From NCBI GenBank assembly GCA_037903475.1, contig JBAJFG010000071.1:246001-310000 (forward strand): a DNA stretch of 64,000 bases. The letters are read 5' to 3'. The first letter of the stretch is position 1, and every line of letters begins with the position of its first letter. Both the position numbers and the translations under genes were made by a program. The notes under the pieces were generated by a model, which saw only the letters and a program-made list of their open reading frames with translations, did no database searches and was not told the DNA's origin. This document shows positions 32,706 to 44,189 of the stretch, piece by piece. Source of the DNA: Ancylostoma caninum (lineage: Eukaryota > Nematoda > Chromadorea > Rhabditida > Ancylostomatidae).

Positions 32706-33806
32706 GTGAAGGTCAACAAAGTAATGACTTCTTGTTTCAGAGGTGCTGTGATACGCTCGAAGTTCGAAAAAGGGCACTTGGAATACGTGTACAAGGATGG
32801 CTGCTTCAAGGAAACGTGTCTTGGAGAGCTGAGGGGCATTCAGTTCCCCGAAGCAGTAGCCAAACAGCCAATGGGAACCCTTTGGAACGCCTGGCGGGCA
32901 GCAAGTGTCTTCATCAGGACTGATATCGATGTGGCGGTAAAAATAAAGTTCTGGAAGGATGGCGCCGTTTGTTTGAGATGATGAAGATGCGTTACAAAAA
33001 GTTCTCCGCGTAGCCTACGATTGGTGTTTGGACTGGACAGAGTTTATTTGTATCACAGAGGGAATCACGAAGCATGAGAAGATTGACTCCTACGGTTTCG
33101 AGAAAACGTATGATTCCGCGCTAAAGAAGCTGAAAAACGACTTGCAGACCGAGGAGAAGGAGCGAAGACCTATAAAAGAGGGACTACCAGCATTTGCGGC
33201 CCCAGCGAATGCAGCTGTCCTCGAAAAGGATGGCCCCAGAAGAGGGATTTCGACTAAAGTAGCGACGACCTTCAAGCAGTTGCAAGAAGCTCTCAACGAG
33301 TGGAAGTCTCACAAGATTTGGATCATAGTGTGGCCAGCAGATGAGCGATTCGCTGAAGATGAAATCTGTGAGATCGTGAAGGCTTGTGATCAGCAGTTCG
33401 AGGACGGAGGGCGGGTGATAACCGCCTGGTCACCGCTGGTTGAGAAAAACGCCGGAGTATGAAGAAGATGGCCGAAATATGGTCAATGCTGGATGAGACC
33501 ATAAAAAAGAGAGCTGGTCCGGGCCAATGTGTGATAACAGCGAGTTCAAGAGTCGAAACGGGACGAGTTTCCTGTGAAATTGGAGCCCCGGAAGCATGTC
33601 TTTTCTACTACGGTTCGGACTGCTCAGTTGTTTGTGCCAAGACTTTGTACGAGACTATCAGACGCCGTGTGGGAACAGCGGCTCCAATTCCGGAACTGAA
33701 GCCTATGGAGCTCGTGCCAGTGAGGGCACTGGCATCCGAAGGGGAGAGCATGTGGCGAGCTAGGATGCTGTGGGATAGATCAAACGATCGTCCCGCCAAG
33801 AGGTGA
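32706..33806 (+). pseudogene. Unrecognised ORF at the 3' end of the gypsy element (three frames)
   Basis: Pieces at 32706-32981, about 32965-33462 and 33459-33806, in shifted frames, read as one soluble, charged protein of about 350 residues running to the polypurine tract and into the LTR. A consensus splice acceptor (TTGTTTCAG, ending 32740) precedes it, as for env-position genes expressed from a spliced RNA. There is no signal peptide, membrane span, zinc finger or protease motif. Visible features are an N-terminal Trp/Cys-containing region, a Lys/Glu-rich middle and a segment IWIIVWPADERF. I do not recognise the family. Its position after integrase suggests an accessory or env-replacing gene. 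Confidence 0.55.
33739..33748 (+). promoter_or_regulatory. Polypurine tract of the gypsy element
   Basis: AAGGGGAGAG lies two bases before the 3' LTR start TGTGGCGAGC, the expected plus-strand primer site. It fixes 33751 as the LTR start. Confidence 0.75.
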
Positions 33807-34629
33807 GTGATTGGCGCGAATCCGCAGCTATAAAGCACAGTAGAAACTACAAAAAAAACACGAAAAAATAGAAAAATATAAACGTGCAAAGCAGCCTCAG
33901 ACAAGCAGCGGCCTAATGTATGATGACATAAAAAAGAAACCACAACAGTGGACAAAAACAAAGAAAAACCCACCTTTTGCCGATTGAGCGTGGCGGCGTT
34001 GATCGACAGTTCGACGTACGCTGCCAAGACGGCCGCGCCGCCATCGCACGAGATTTCCTGCCGGCTGAGGGCTCGTCGTTTCGGATAAACTGTGCACACA
34101 TATACACACACGAGCTGCCAATTAATAACAGGTGGATATACGCGGAGCGATCCCGCGCAAACCAGCGCAAACGATAGATCAGTAGATCAAAGCGAGGTTG
34201 CGAAAGGTCAATTAGAAACGGATGATCAAATTACGAGATTATTGGACTATGTGGCGAGCTAGGATGCTGCGGGATAGATCAAACAATCGTCCCGCCAAGA
34301 GGCGAGTGATTGGCGCGAATCCGCAGCTATAAAGCGGGTTCTGGATCCATCCAGGATGCAGAACCGAGGAATTACTCGACGCCCCTGCAGCCCCCATCTA
34401 GTACTACTCGCGGAACCCTAGACTGTATTCCTTCTTTCCGACCAACGTCAATTCAACCGACACCTTCATTCTTCATCTTCACTTACCCGTGATCAATAGG
34501 AGTTATTCTTTATTCTTTGTGTTCGTATAATAAACTTTTCCGTGTTGCTGGTGTGATTGTGGAGAGCCGTTAATCGGTGATTTTTTTTTACTTCCACTCA
34601 TTTCAAACTTGCCCGGCCCGAACTTTATA
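33751..34629 (+). repeat. 3' LTR region of the gypsy element, with duplicated flank and LTR
   Basis: Starts as an LTR (33751-33836, first 86 bp), then switches to a copy of the repeat that flanks the 5' LTR (33837-34248), and then runs through a complete LTR (34249-34629) ending TTATA, followed by ACTA. The flank copy lacks the 311-bp insertion found at 4920-5230. So the order is partial LTR, left flank, full LTR. A haplotype misjoin between a full-length and a solo-LTR allele, or a real duplication, would both explain it. Confidence 0.75.
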
Positions 34630-34634
34630 ACTAT

Positions 34635-35787
34635 CTATTAGTTACTTTAATACGACTCTCTTATTAATACCTAACAGTCGTGTCCCACATGCTCATGCAT
34701 GTGTTCACCGAATGTTCATAAACACGAGTTCGCTTGGATCGCAATGAAAGTTGTTTTCCTGCAATTTTTGGGAATCTGATAATGATTAGTTTTATCAACA
34801 CATGATTCTCATTTCTTACGTGGGTTTCGGATTGGCATGTCATGTGCGCATTATATATTCTCAATTCTCATCTACACCTCGTATAGTTTCGGGTATGGTG
34901 AAGTGTTCTCAGGAAATTTTCACAATTTGATTATCGTAGAGTTAGGTTTTTCCATGAAAATTAGATCAATGCTCTACTTATGGGTGGAATTCGTTGCGAC
35001 TCTTATAATTTGAAAATTTTTTTCATAAAATCCCTCTGTTGAAAGTATATTGAAAGTAAAGTGAAACTATAACAAAGAATCAAATGTCCTCGAAAATCGA
35101 GATTTTTTTTTGGGAGGTTCCGACACATATTGTTTTGATAGTATGACGTTGCTTTTTCAAATAAAGACTCGTACGAACCCATGAACAGAAAAGATCTGAT
35201 TTCATGACATGATTCTTCCAAAAATTGCATTTCGAACTATGTACATCTGTTGGGCTGATGGGTCTCGACGAAAAATGATTCATGCCTCCCCCTCTACCTG
35301 CGACTGGCACTGGTTCTACAGCACAGATTATCCGTATTCATAGAGCGCCAGACTCTGATTTGCCCTGACGGGTGAAGAAGTGGGGAGAGGGGATGGCTGC
35401 GAGGAGTGCGATAATCAACGGAATTGACTCCTTTCTCTGTTTTTATATGTGATTCAATGGGCGGCGTGACAAGAGGTGCGCTGCTTGGCTGTGATTTGTC
35501 GATTTACGTGCGCGTCGCGGCTGCAGCGTTCCGAAACAGGACCAGTGCTGTGAGGAAATGAGCAAATTTTCTATGATTGAGACAGGTGAATGCTATCGGA
35601 GCCCACAATCTGTGAGAAGCTCATTCAATATGTCGGATTCACAACATATACATCGGAGGCATGCGCGTGCGGTGCGGTTGCGTCGCGGTGTACGTCTCTC
35701 CTACAGATTCATTGCAGATTCATTACTTCCAGATGAGCATTGACAATTTTGACATGGAGATAATTTTCCCTCGAGATTAACTCTAGA
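34635..35787. other. No recognisable gene
   Basis: About 1.15 kb, A/T-rich to 35300, then a more GC-balanced stretch. Reading frames are short and have no known motifs. Confidence 0.5.
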
Positions 35788-36480
35788 TCAAAGTTGATAT
35801 TAGTTGGCATTTTATGTGCGTATGTGTGCAAGAGAACCAGCCACTGTAGTCAAAAACTACCAACACCATCGTGTTCAGCGCACCTAGTTATGTAAAGGTT
35901 GCGAATTTTGATTTTCACCTTAATTTAATTTAATTTACGCCAGCCTGATTTCGCCGGGACTTTTCTGGTGGCCTGGTTACCCCTGGAGTGCCTTGCCGGA
36001 GCTATCCAAGGGAACGTCTACCAGAGTTCATCTCTGGGAGTCGGCCAACGGCACAAACAGTCACGCAGTTCAGAACCGCACTACTTGTAGTGCGTGAACG
36101 GGCGGCCCTTGGATAGTTACGACAAGATGGTCCACTTTTTGTCGGTTGGAAGACCCACAGTTGTTTACATCACAGTGAAAATGAACGAACTTCGGTATTT
36201 ATTTGTCAATGTTTATCAAGTCATCATGAGAAGGATAACATGCGGATGAGTATGGTTTAGGGAGAAGGGGACGAGCCAGATAGACGTGAAACAGCAGGGA
36301 CAGTGGGGAAAATAGGAGAAACGGGCTACTGCTATGGGAGAGCTGTGCCGGCTTCCTGTAGTGGAAAAGATGGCACTGGAAAGGCACTGAAAAGATGGCA
36401 TTGTCCACAGCTGCGAGAGTGGTGCGCCGGCGGCGAGTAGTGGGAGAGATGCTACAGTCTGTCCGAAACGAATATGTGTC
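35788..36480 (+). mobile_element. Helitron-like element, 3' end missing
   Basis: Starts A-TCAAAGTTGATATTAGTTGG and is similar for about 130 bp to the start of the 48078 copy. Near 36330-36440 it carries degenerate minisatellite-like sequence (GTGCGCCGGCGGCGAGTAGTG). No hairpin with CTRR was found, so the 3' part is lost or diverged. The segment 35930-36180 is not shared with the 48-kb copy. Confidence 0.55.
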
Positions 36481-36519
36481 ATGAGTGGGAATTAGGCAAA
36501 AGTAGAAGAATAATGTATT

Positions 36520-37759
36520 AGGTTTCCGAACAATAGTTAGACAAATTGGTATGGCAGGTTTTGAATGTCATATCTCGCTCTCTTTTGCGAAGAATGATCA
36601 ACGGGAATTCGCACGTTAGTGTACTACGTGGCAGAGGCTACCTTAGCTCATTTACTATAAAAGCAGCTTGACGGAAAAGAGAACCATTTACCAACAGTGC
36701 ATCTGAAGAAGAAGGCCTACCAAGCAAATCTACTTTTGCAGTAATTGAATCCTACCGTCTCCTGTTGAATTCTATGAGCGACCAAGTCCCCTCCCGAGTG
36801 ATGGGCTTCATCTGGTATCGTATGTTCAAAAATGGCGACGAAGTCCCTCGTATATTAAGAGCACTCGTGCAGAAAAGTAGCGTTGTAGTCGCCACGTGAG
36901 AAGCGCAGCCTAATCTTTCTGTGCGCGACATGGCAGGTCTTATACAAATTCCGAAGTCCACCGTGCATGACATCCTTTGGACTTTTGGCAAGATTCCGAA
37001 GCTTCCTCGAATTTCCCCCACGTCCTGAGCACATGGAAGAAGAAGAGGCAGGTTGACATGTGTACTTCTCTCCTCAGCCGCCATCGCACATTTGGTTGGA
37101 TCGATTCAATAATCACCATGGGCGAAAGCACCGCACTTATGACAACACTGTACACTGTAAAACTGGGTCGATTTCGAGGACCTATTAAAACCACGGCCAA
37201 TGCGGGAAAATTATGATAGGGAAGAGCTGCTTCCTTACCGGTGGGACATCAGTGGTGCGCTCTTTGCTGGGTCCAACTGGGGCTATGGTGGACTCTGATT
37301 TGCTTTGTAGTCAACTGGAGAAGGTGGCCAAAATCCTGCGAATTCGCCATCCCGAAAGAGAAAGAAATTCTCCTAGTGAACAATGCAGGACCACACACTT
37401 CCAAGAAGAGCTATGAGAAACTGGCACCCCTCGAAATATATCTGGTACCCCACCTACCATATTCGCATGACTTAGCACCAAGCGACTACCACGTCTTCGG
37501 GTTGCTGTTGTGCTTTTTGAGAGGAGAAATTCAAAGACAGAGCCGAAGAGGAGTCGAGGACGTTTTGAGCTCAAACTCTGCTGACTTCTTCGCCCGCTGG
37601 ACGCTCTTTTCCAGATAGATGCCGCCATGTGCTCGAACACAATGGAGATCATAAGACTGATTGATGGCGAGTTCAAATAAAATTATCAACAAAAGAAATT
37701 ATCAAAAAACAACAAAGTTGCAACTTGTTAGACTTGTCTAATTACTTTTCGGACAACCT
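36520..37759 (+). mobile_element. mariner transposon, pseudogene
   Basis: Terminal inverted repeats AGGTTTCCGAAC... and, inverted, AGGTTGTCCGAAAAG..., both followed by a TTAGACAA-type stretch, enclose 1.24 kb. Transposase remnants on the plus strand: a helix-turn-helix part near 36910-36985 (SVRDMAGLIQIPKSTVHDIL), a region around GWIDSIITMGES, and the C-terminal part LLVNNAGPHTSKKS...PHLPYSHDLAPSDYHVF (37357-37500). In mariners the second catalytic Asp lies in a HDNARPHT-like motif; here it reads NNAGPHT, so Asp is replaced by Asn. Frames are broken, and the element is dead. Confidence 0.85.
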
Positions 37760-38462
37760 GTCGTTGCTAAAAATGGGGTACCGAGGCTATTTTAGGTGCT
37801 GATCACAATGGCACTAGAGAAAAATTCCATGGTCTCTGGGGAAGCCGGCTGTGCAAGCGTTGGGGGGAGGGGTGTCCATATGTATGAAGAACTTTATATG
37901 TATAGACAGAATAAGAATTAGCTAACGATGGCTCTAAGTTACTCATGTTACTCAGGCCCACTCCTACCTGGCCGAGTATTATGTGATTTCAGAACAAAGC
38001 TGGTCGCTCCACCAACCACTAGCACTCATTCTTCGAGAAATGTGGCAGGAAAATGCTTCACCACAATCCCTCCTAGTTGTTTTGACACTGCCTGCTATAG
38101 CGTGGTCATAAATCATGAAGAGGTAATTCGTTTTTAAATTTAATGGCTGAATTTATCCCTAGGAGCACTGTTTCGCCTCAGAGATTTCCACATGGAAAGA
38201 TCATTAGAACACCACAAGAGTCCACACGATTCTGTCAAAACTTCAAAAAAAATTCAATTTCGATTTCGGCTCTGTCCACAAGCTCCCCAATTCTTGGGAA
38301 GCTGCAGGAGAAACCGGGGGCGGGGCCAGGTCGGGTAGGACGAGTTTCCTAAATAATTGCAGAAAAGTGGACGGCAACTTCTGAGGAAAGATTATGTCAA
38401 TACAAAAATTTTATACAGCATTTGGAAAAATGGACAAGATTGCAGTATTGAATTTTGATCCA
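37760..38462. other. No recognisable gene
   Basis: Between the mariner and the TIR element. Short frames only (for example 37928-38137), without motifs. Confidence 0.5.
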
Positions 38463-39190
38463 GTTGCAACTGACTTTGGGCCCATCTCAGAGACTCGGGC
38501 GTTTGCAGCGCCGGTCCACACCGTTTCTCGCGGCATGACACCTGCGGGACAAACGCAAGAGCGGGCGGAGTTGGCGCGCCTATTCCTCCGTTCCGCCTTA
38601 TCCTGCATTTGACCTACTGTGACCCTGCTACGGGGATAGCAGGATTAAGGCAGGTCATGTTCTATTGCAACGATGACTACAAATATAGTTCAAAAATGAG
38701 TTCGCCGGGCACGTATGTGCTCCCTGCGCCAGCGCTCGACGAGCATCTGCGGCGATGGACATCTGCGGCGGACCGCGCCACGTCGGCACGCGACCGCTTC
38801 CCACGCATCTTGTCTGGCCAAATGGTAGACTGGGCCACAGTTTCAACTGGCCCTCAGCTGGGCAGGCAAGTCCCGTAGGGCTCGTCTAGTTTCCGTCAAA
38901 GCGGAGACTAGACTAAGCTTTTACACCCGTCTGCCGGCCTATATACACTTCGGATGCCACGTGGCAATGGCGAAAAAAAAAACAGGGTGCAGATTAACCT
39001 GCATGTCCCCTGCCTCATGCGCGCTCACACAGGTTTTCCTGCTCCATCCGCACCTTCACCATGTATTTCTCCTCCACCCACTACTACCCCCAGGAAGCCT
39101 GCATCGACGAAAAGTGGGCGGGTTCACCGGCGCTCCAAACGCCCGAATGTCTGAGATGGTGAGCAAAAAAAGCCCCCAAAGAGCAGCAAC
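38463..39190. mobile_element. TIR-bearing non-autonomous element of about 0.73 kb
   Basis: CCATCTCAGAGACTCGGGCG (38480-38500 region) is repeated in inverted orientation at about 39120-39160, with arms of at least 40 bp including GCGCCGGT. A further internal palindrome surrounds 38585-38660 (AGCAGGATTAAGGCAGGTCA and its inverse). There is no transposase. Exact ends and target duplication are not resolved. Confidence 0.5.
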
Positions 39191-40539
39191 GAATAGTCAA
39201 ACCTCTTTACAAGTGCTCAACCTAAGGCTGAGATATTTGAGAAATTGTGGGTGTATTATGTTTGGCTGCCACTGTATCCTACATTTTGAACTTACATATT
39301 GATTATCAGAGTAGACTACATGATTTCATTCAGCTACTTCACAATTTTGTCACCCCATTTAGATCACTGTAGTCGCGAGTATTGTAAGGTTCAGGGTTCG
39401 CAAATTGTTTTTCCGAAAGGCTAATAACAGGCTTTTTGTTCGATCCTTAACGGAAGCGAGCAAAGAAAAGGAGAGGCCGAACGACTACAGGTCTCATTCA
39501 TGAAGCTCTACTATGACAATAACCTATGCAAGCACTAGCAAGGCGAAAGCAATTTCATGGGGAGGTGACGAGAGTAAAAAAAGGAGTCATATTCTGAACT
39601 GGAAGTTACGACTGGTGATAGTGTCGCAAATGTTCTGGATTTGGAGTTACGGTCCCTCCCATTTGGATTGACCACTGCCTTCCTCACTATTCCACTTCTC
39701 CTTTGTGCTCCGGCCGATTCATAATTCAGGATTTGCGCAACGCACGCTAGAGGGGTTGTTTACAGCACAGATAGCCAATGTAACACCTAAAAGCAGTGAA
39801 AATTAAAGTCAATCAGGAAAGTACAGTGTAGTGCGAAGTGTGGAGAAGGCACCCATGTAAATGCCGACTGGGATGAAATGGCACTTCTCATGCCTCCCGT
39901 CAATGAATTTCGATCGCCTTTCTTTGTTCTGCCCTAATCTCTTTTCTTGCGAGGCTTCCCTCAATCTCTAGCAGTTTTTCCCTCCGATAGGTAAATTTTC
40001 TCAGTCACTCGAAGAAGTCTTTAGGAGCAGTGAAAAAGTGCTCTGAAAGTTTTCAGTGAATGAGAAAAGCGTTGCCTCCCGTACCATCGTATAACTCATT
40101 CAGTCTCTCAAAAAGTCGTTTAGGGAAAAATCTATCGACTTGGTTGTCTATCATCATTAGATGCTGAGAAGTCTCTTGATTGTCAAAACGCCTTGGCTTT
40201 CTCCGACGGCAACTCGACCTGCACAGAAACAGGTGATGCTTCCCTCATTTGTTTTAAGTGGTATGTATAGTTTGAGGAAACTATGTGGGGTGGAGACGCG
40301 TTTAGCGATTTGTGGAATTGAAATATTCCTTCGTATGCTTTTGGAACGTACCCGAAATACCACTGCTGTTTTACGTTAGAATTTATGTCTCTTTTGTCGT
40401 ATTTTCATGTAAACATGAACAGAAAAGAAGGTACCACTTTTACCAACAATGACTCTTTTTTGATTATTCGGGATTTGAAAATAACTATGACAGACTAGCA
40501 ACACTGGCAATTGATTACATGAGGATTCACACACCCAGA
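39191..40539. other. No recognisable gene
   Basis: About 1.35 kb of A/T-rich sequence. Opposite-strand short frames near 40160-40380 show no motif. Confidence 0.5.
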
Positions 40540-42265
40540 AAAACTTTCGGGACTTCCGCGGGTGACCTGACGGAAGTTCCGAATATGCTCCGCAGCAGTT
40601 CCGAACTGGTTCCGCGGAGGTTCCGAAATGGCTCCGCGTGAGTTCCAAATCGAACAAGAGTGACGTAATTCCCGCATTATGGACTCAACCATAACTCGAA
40701 TAATATGATAAAATCGACTAGCCTGGAGTGATGAACACCGCAACGCACCCCAATACCAAAAATCGTAGGATCAATCCCACCATAAATTGTCCCGCCGCCT
40801 AGCACTAGGTATAGCGCTATTGCTTTCCTTTGCTGAAGATGAGACAAGCTGGTTTGCCCTCTGACTGTGCTTCGTATCTGCATCAGGTTTCAACTTTAAT
40901 GATAGCGTGGAAAAATTACTCTTTGATAAAAATCTGCCAAATTTCCGTGTTCATGGGAATAATCCCAGGGGTACGCTCATGTGAGACGAGCTTCACCCGA
41001 AATTCGAATTACAGATGTCATTATTGGGGCATTCCGAATTAAATTTCAAAGGCGGAATAGCGGAAATCTCGGACAATTTTTCGGAAGGACCGCAGTAGAA
41101 AACCGGAAGAACCGACAGGTGACCTGCTGTCCTTCCGGTTTCCTGCTGCGTTTCTTCGGAATAGCTGCTGCGATCCTTCCGAATAGCTGCTGCGGCCCTT
41201 CCGAATAGCTGCTGCGGTCCTTCCGAATAGCTGCTGCTGCCCTTCCGAATAGCTGCTGCGGTCCTTCCAAATAGCTGCTGCGGCCCTCCCGAACAGCTGC
41301 TGCGGTCCTTCCGAATGACTGCTGCGGTCCTTCCGAATAGCTGCTGCGGTCCTTGCGAATAGCTGCTGCGGTCCTTCCGAATGACTGCTGCGGTCCTTCC
41401 GACTGGATACGGGGATGTGCGCGCCAATTCCGCAGAACTGCATTGGCAACCAGTCCACTCCCGTGGGACGACCACGCGGCGGTAACCACACGCAAAAATG
41501 ACAACCTCGCTGAGGGTCACTGGTTCTAAGGTCCGATATACCCATGAAGCCAATTTCCCATCTGAAATTCGAAACCAATGGATTTTTGTTGGTCGCAACA
41601 GAACTGAGCTCCGTACATGAGAAGGGTATAATAACGCTCACTCTCTCTCCTCCTTTCTGCTGCGGTCTTTGCGGTTTTCTGCTGCGGTCCTTCTGCACTC
41701 GGAAGAACCGCAGCAGAAAACCGGAAGGACCGCAGCAGAAAACATTCTGCTGCGGTTCTTCCGGTTTCCTGCTGCGGTCCTTCCGAATCTTTCCCCACAC
41801 AAATCTATTCTGCTGCGGTCTTTCCGAACCACTCCAGCGAGATTCGGAAGGACCGCAGCAGAAAACATTCTGCTGCAGTCCTTCCGAAAATTTTTATCTC
41901 TGCGTCTCTCGCTTCTTAACCACACGAGCGCGATCTCTTTCTGCTGCGGTCCTTCCGACAATTTGTCTGAGATTTTCGTATTCTATCACGGTTTCTTTAC
42001 ATGACTAGCTCAAGCAAGAACATACCACTATAAAAATTGGACGAAAACATGCCATTTGATATATTAGTTTCTTGGATCATTCTATCTGTCTCGGAGCTCA
42101 TTCCGAAGCTACTTTTTTCTCTGCGTCTCCACTCGGAACTTCCGCGGAACTTGCGCGGAACTTCCGAAAAAATCGATAAGTGGCGTCGTATTTCCGCGGA
42201 AGTTCCGAAAACCGGGCTCCAATAGTAAATCAGGCTCCGCGGAAGTTCCGAAAGTTTGCCCGTGC
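40540..42265. repeat. Field of palindromic GC-rich motifs in two nested classes
   Basis: The outer zones (40540-40645 and 42125-42265) are built from TTCCGCGGAAGTTCCGAA-like palindromic units. The inner zones (41040-41410 and 41640-41970) are built from CTGCTGCGGTCCTTCCG and its inverse CGGAAGGACCGCAGCAG in both orientations. The two classes share a GGAA.TTCCG core. Reading frames of 100-250 codons on either strand are repeat artefacts. Nothing like it occurs elsewhere in the window. Confidence 0.8.
41150..41405. repeat. Tandem array of about 21-22 bp
   Basis: About eleven head-to-tail copies of AATAGCTGCTGCGGTCCTTCC with minor variants (AATGACTG, CTGCTGCTGCC). It is part of the palindromic field; further copies at 41660-41960 are inverted relative to each other. 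Confidence 0.9.
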
Positions 42266-42633
42266 AATGACGGAAGCTTTTTCCAATCGGGCACCAATGT
42301 GTTGCACGAAATCTAAAGTAGAGTGAATCGACAGGTTCAGGTGGCTCCACCAGGGCTTTGAAAGCTGAGTCAGCACTGTGTCACTTCTATCCTGACTCCG
42401 TTGTGGCCTGAAGTGCTATACTGCGGACACATAGTTAAAGGATGCAATTTTACATTGTGAAGGAACTATGAAAATATTACATTAAATTTCTGAGCTGTCT
42501 GCGAAATTTGAATGAAGACGCATATGAGAAAGTCCCACTGCACCTAATGGATCCAAACAGGGATGCGGAGTACCGCAACACAACCGATAATGTGCTTCTG
42601 CAGAAACATCTGTCCGCCTGTCGATAGCGCATA
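42266..42633. other. Spacer, nothing recognised
   Basis: Between the palindromic field and the 247-bp MITE. No frame or repeat was assigned. Confidence 0.4.
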
Positions 42634-42880
42634 GGGCAATTTATACTGGATGCGTGCGACTGACGCGCGTGCGTCTATATGATGAAGAATAGGGCACAGT
42701 CGCATAGCAGTCGCATCGCAGTCGCAGCTCAGACTCACGCGTTTACGGCCTCGCGACGGCCGCGCTTTCTTTTCATTGAGGATGTACATTCCGTGTTAAC
42801 CGGTCTTCTTCGAAAATCCCTTGGAAATGGATGCGTGCGACTGACGCGCGACTGACGCACGCAGCTAGTATAAATTGCCC
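42634..42880. mobile_element. 247-bp MITE, copy 1
   Basis: Starts GGGCAATTTATACT and ends with its inverse (AGTATAAATTGCCC with one change). The interior is rich in CGCACGC/TGCGTGCG and GCAGTCGCA motifs. TA precedes it; the right TA is altered. An equally long copy is at 52543-52789. Confidence 0.85.
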
Positions 42881-43237
42881 TTATGTAGAGTGCATTTGTT
42901 CTGCCAACATTCTTGATATTTGAGAAGTTTGAGAGGTGAAGTAACACATGAAAAAACTTCGTCTGATACTCAGAATAACAAAAACTTTAAAGAAAACATG
43001 AAGTCGTGCACTTGTTCAAATGAAAATAAATATCGAAATGGTCAGGCAAATCATCATCACTGTATCAAAGGGAGGAAAAATGGGTAATGTACATCGTTTC
43101 TCTTTGTTCCACTTAAATAATTCATTTCTTCCAGTGTCGCATCACTCTCATGAGATAGGAAATCGTGTCATGATCCATACTGTCCTCGTTTCTGCATATC
43201 TTGGTTTAATTTTTCTGTGTTCCCCCTGTTTAGAGTC
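42881..43237. other. Spacer, nothing recognised
   Basis: A/T-rich sequence between the MITE and the fold-back pair. The frame at 43020-43292 runs into the repeat arm and has no motif. Confidence 0.4.
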
Positions 43238-43965
43238 CTTTGTCGCGGCGACCACGCGCGCGGCGCGGTTCTCAATCGATGCCATCAGCTGAGAGCTGCC
43301 CGCCCCGGATTTATCGAGGAATTTATTGTACAAATTCCACTCCGCGTTTTTCCTTGCAGTCTTCAGTGTCTAATCATCTTCTTGCACTTTTAGGATAGTG
43401 CACAGTAATCCTTGCGCTCAGATCAACTTATAGGGCGGGGCGCTACTTGCTTGACTTTAGCGTAATCTGAAATCGAAAACCACACAATAGAGCAATGAAA
43501 ACACATTACAAGAAAAGTTTGTTTGCGGTCAGGAGGAATTCTAAGAGGTAGAACATGAAAATGAGGAAGAGATAGAAAGAAGAAAGCAAGGAATAAGGAA
43601 GGAAAGAAAGGAAGAAAAGGAAAGAAAAGGAAGAGTATCAACAACTCAACTTTACAAGCCTAGGAGACGTGGGCAACATCACAAACAGATTGGGGAGTAA
43701 CAGGCACAGTTTAAAAACTGCTAATCAGGAAAAGTGCAAGCAAAAGAAAGCGGAAAAGTCAGGCCAATACATGAAGAACTTCACCCACCAGAGGTGTGAT
43801 GCTGGTAACAAGAAAATGACTATATAGACAGTAGACTGCAAAGGAAAAATTCGAAGCAGTAGAGTTTTCGCAAGAAACTCGTCAAAAAATGCATGGCATG
43901 GCAGCCTCTCAGGTGGTCTTATCTATTGAGAGCCGCGCCGCGTAATGGGTCGCAGCGACAACAAA
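43238..43965. repeat. Inverted-repeat pair of about 40 bp, 0.73 kb apart
   Basis: TTTGTCGCGGCGACC...GGCGCGGTTCTCAAT (43238-43277) matches the inverse of 43922-43965. The GC-rich arms resemble the shoulder sequence of the 5953-6222 MITE family (CGCGC...GCGCGG). A purine-rich stretch (43540-43650, GGAAAGAAAGG-like) lies between. Probably a degenerate TIR element. Confidence 0.5.
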
Positions 43966-44189
43966 CCGCACGCGCAATCTGTCTATTTTTTTGACAAAGA
44001 CTGTGCATTCCATCAATCATTTTTACATCACAGAAAACTGCTACCCGGCAGACCAGTTGAGCGCTACAGTAAGCAGAAAGCAGAGCTGGAATATGTATCT
44101 CGGTATGGAAACGAAGACACAAAGGAAAACGGTAGAAAACATATGCAAAAACTCAATAATGGAACGCCTGGCAACCTCAGCTCCTAATT

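Noticed and set aside
33897..34170. Frames at 33.9-34.2 kb as a gene
   Set aside because: They duplicate those at 4.7-4.95 kb inside an unidentified repeat.
40993..41961. Frames of up to 253 codons rich in Ser-Tyr-Gly-Pro-Gln
   Set aside because: Repeat artefacts of the CTGCTGCGGTCCTTCCG array.
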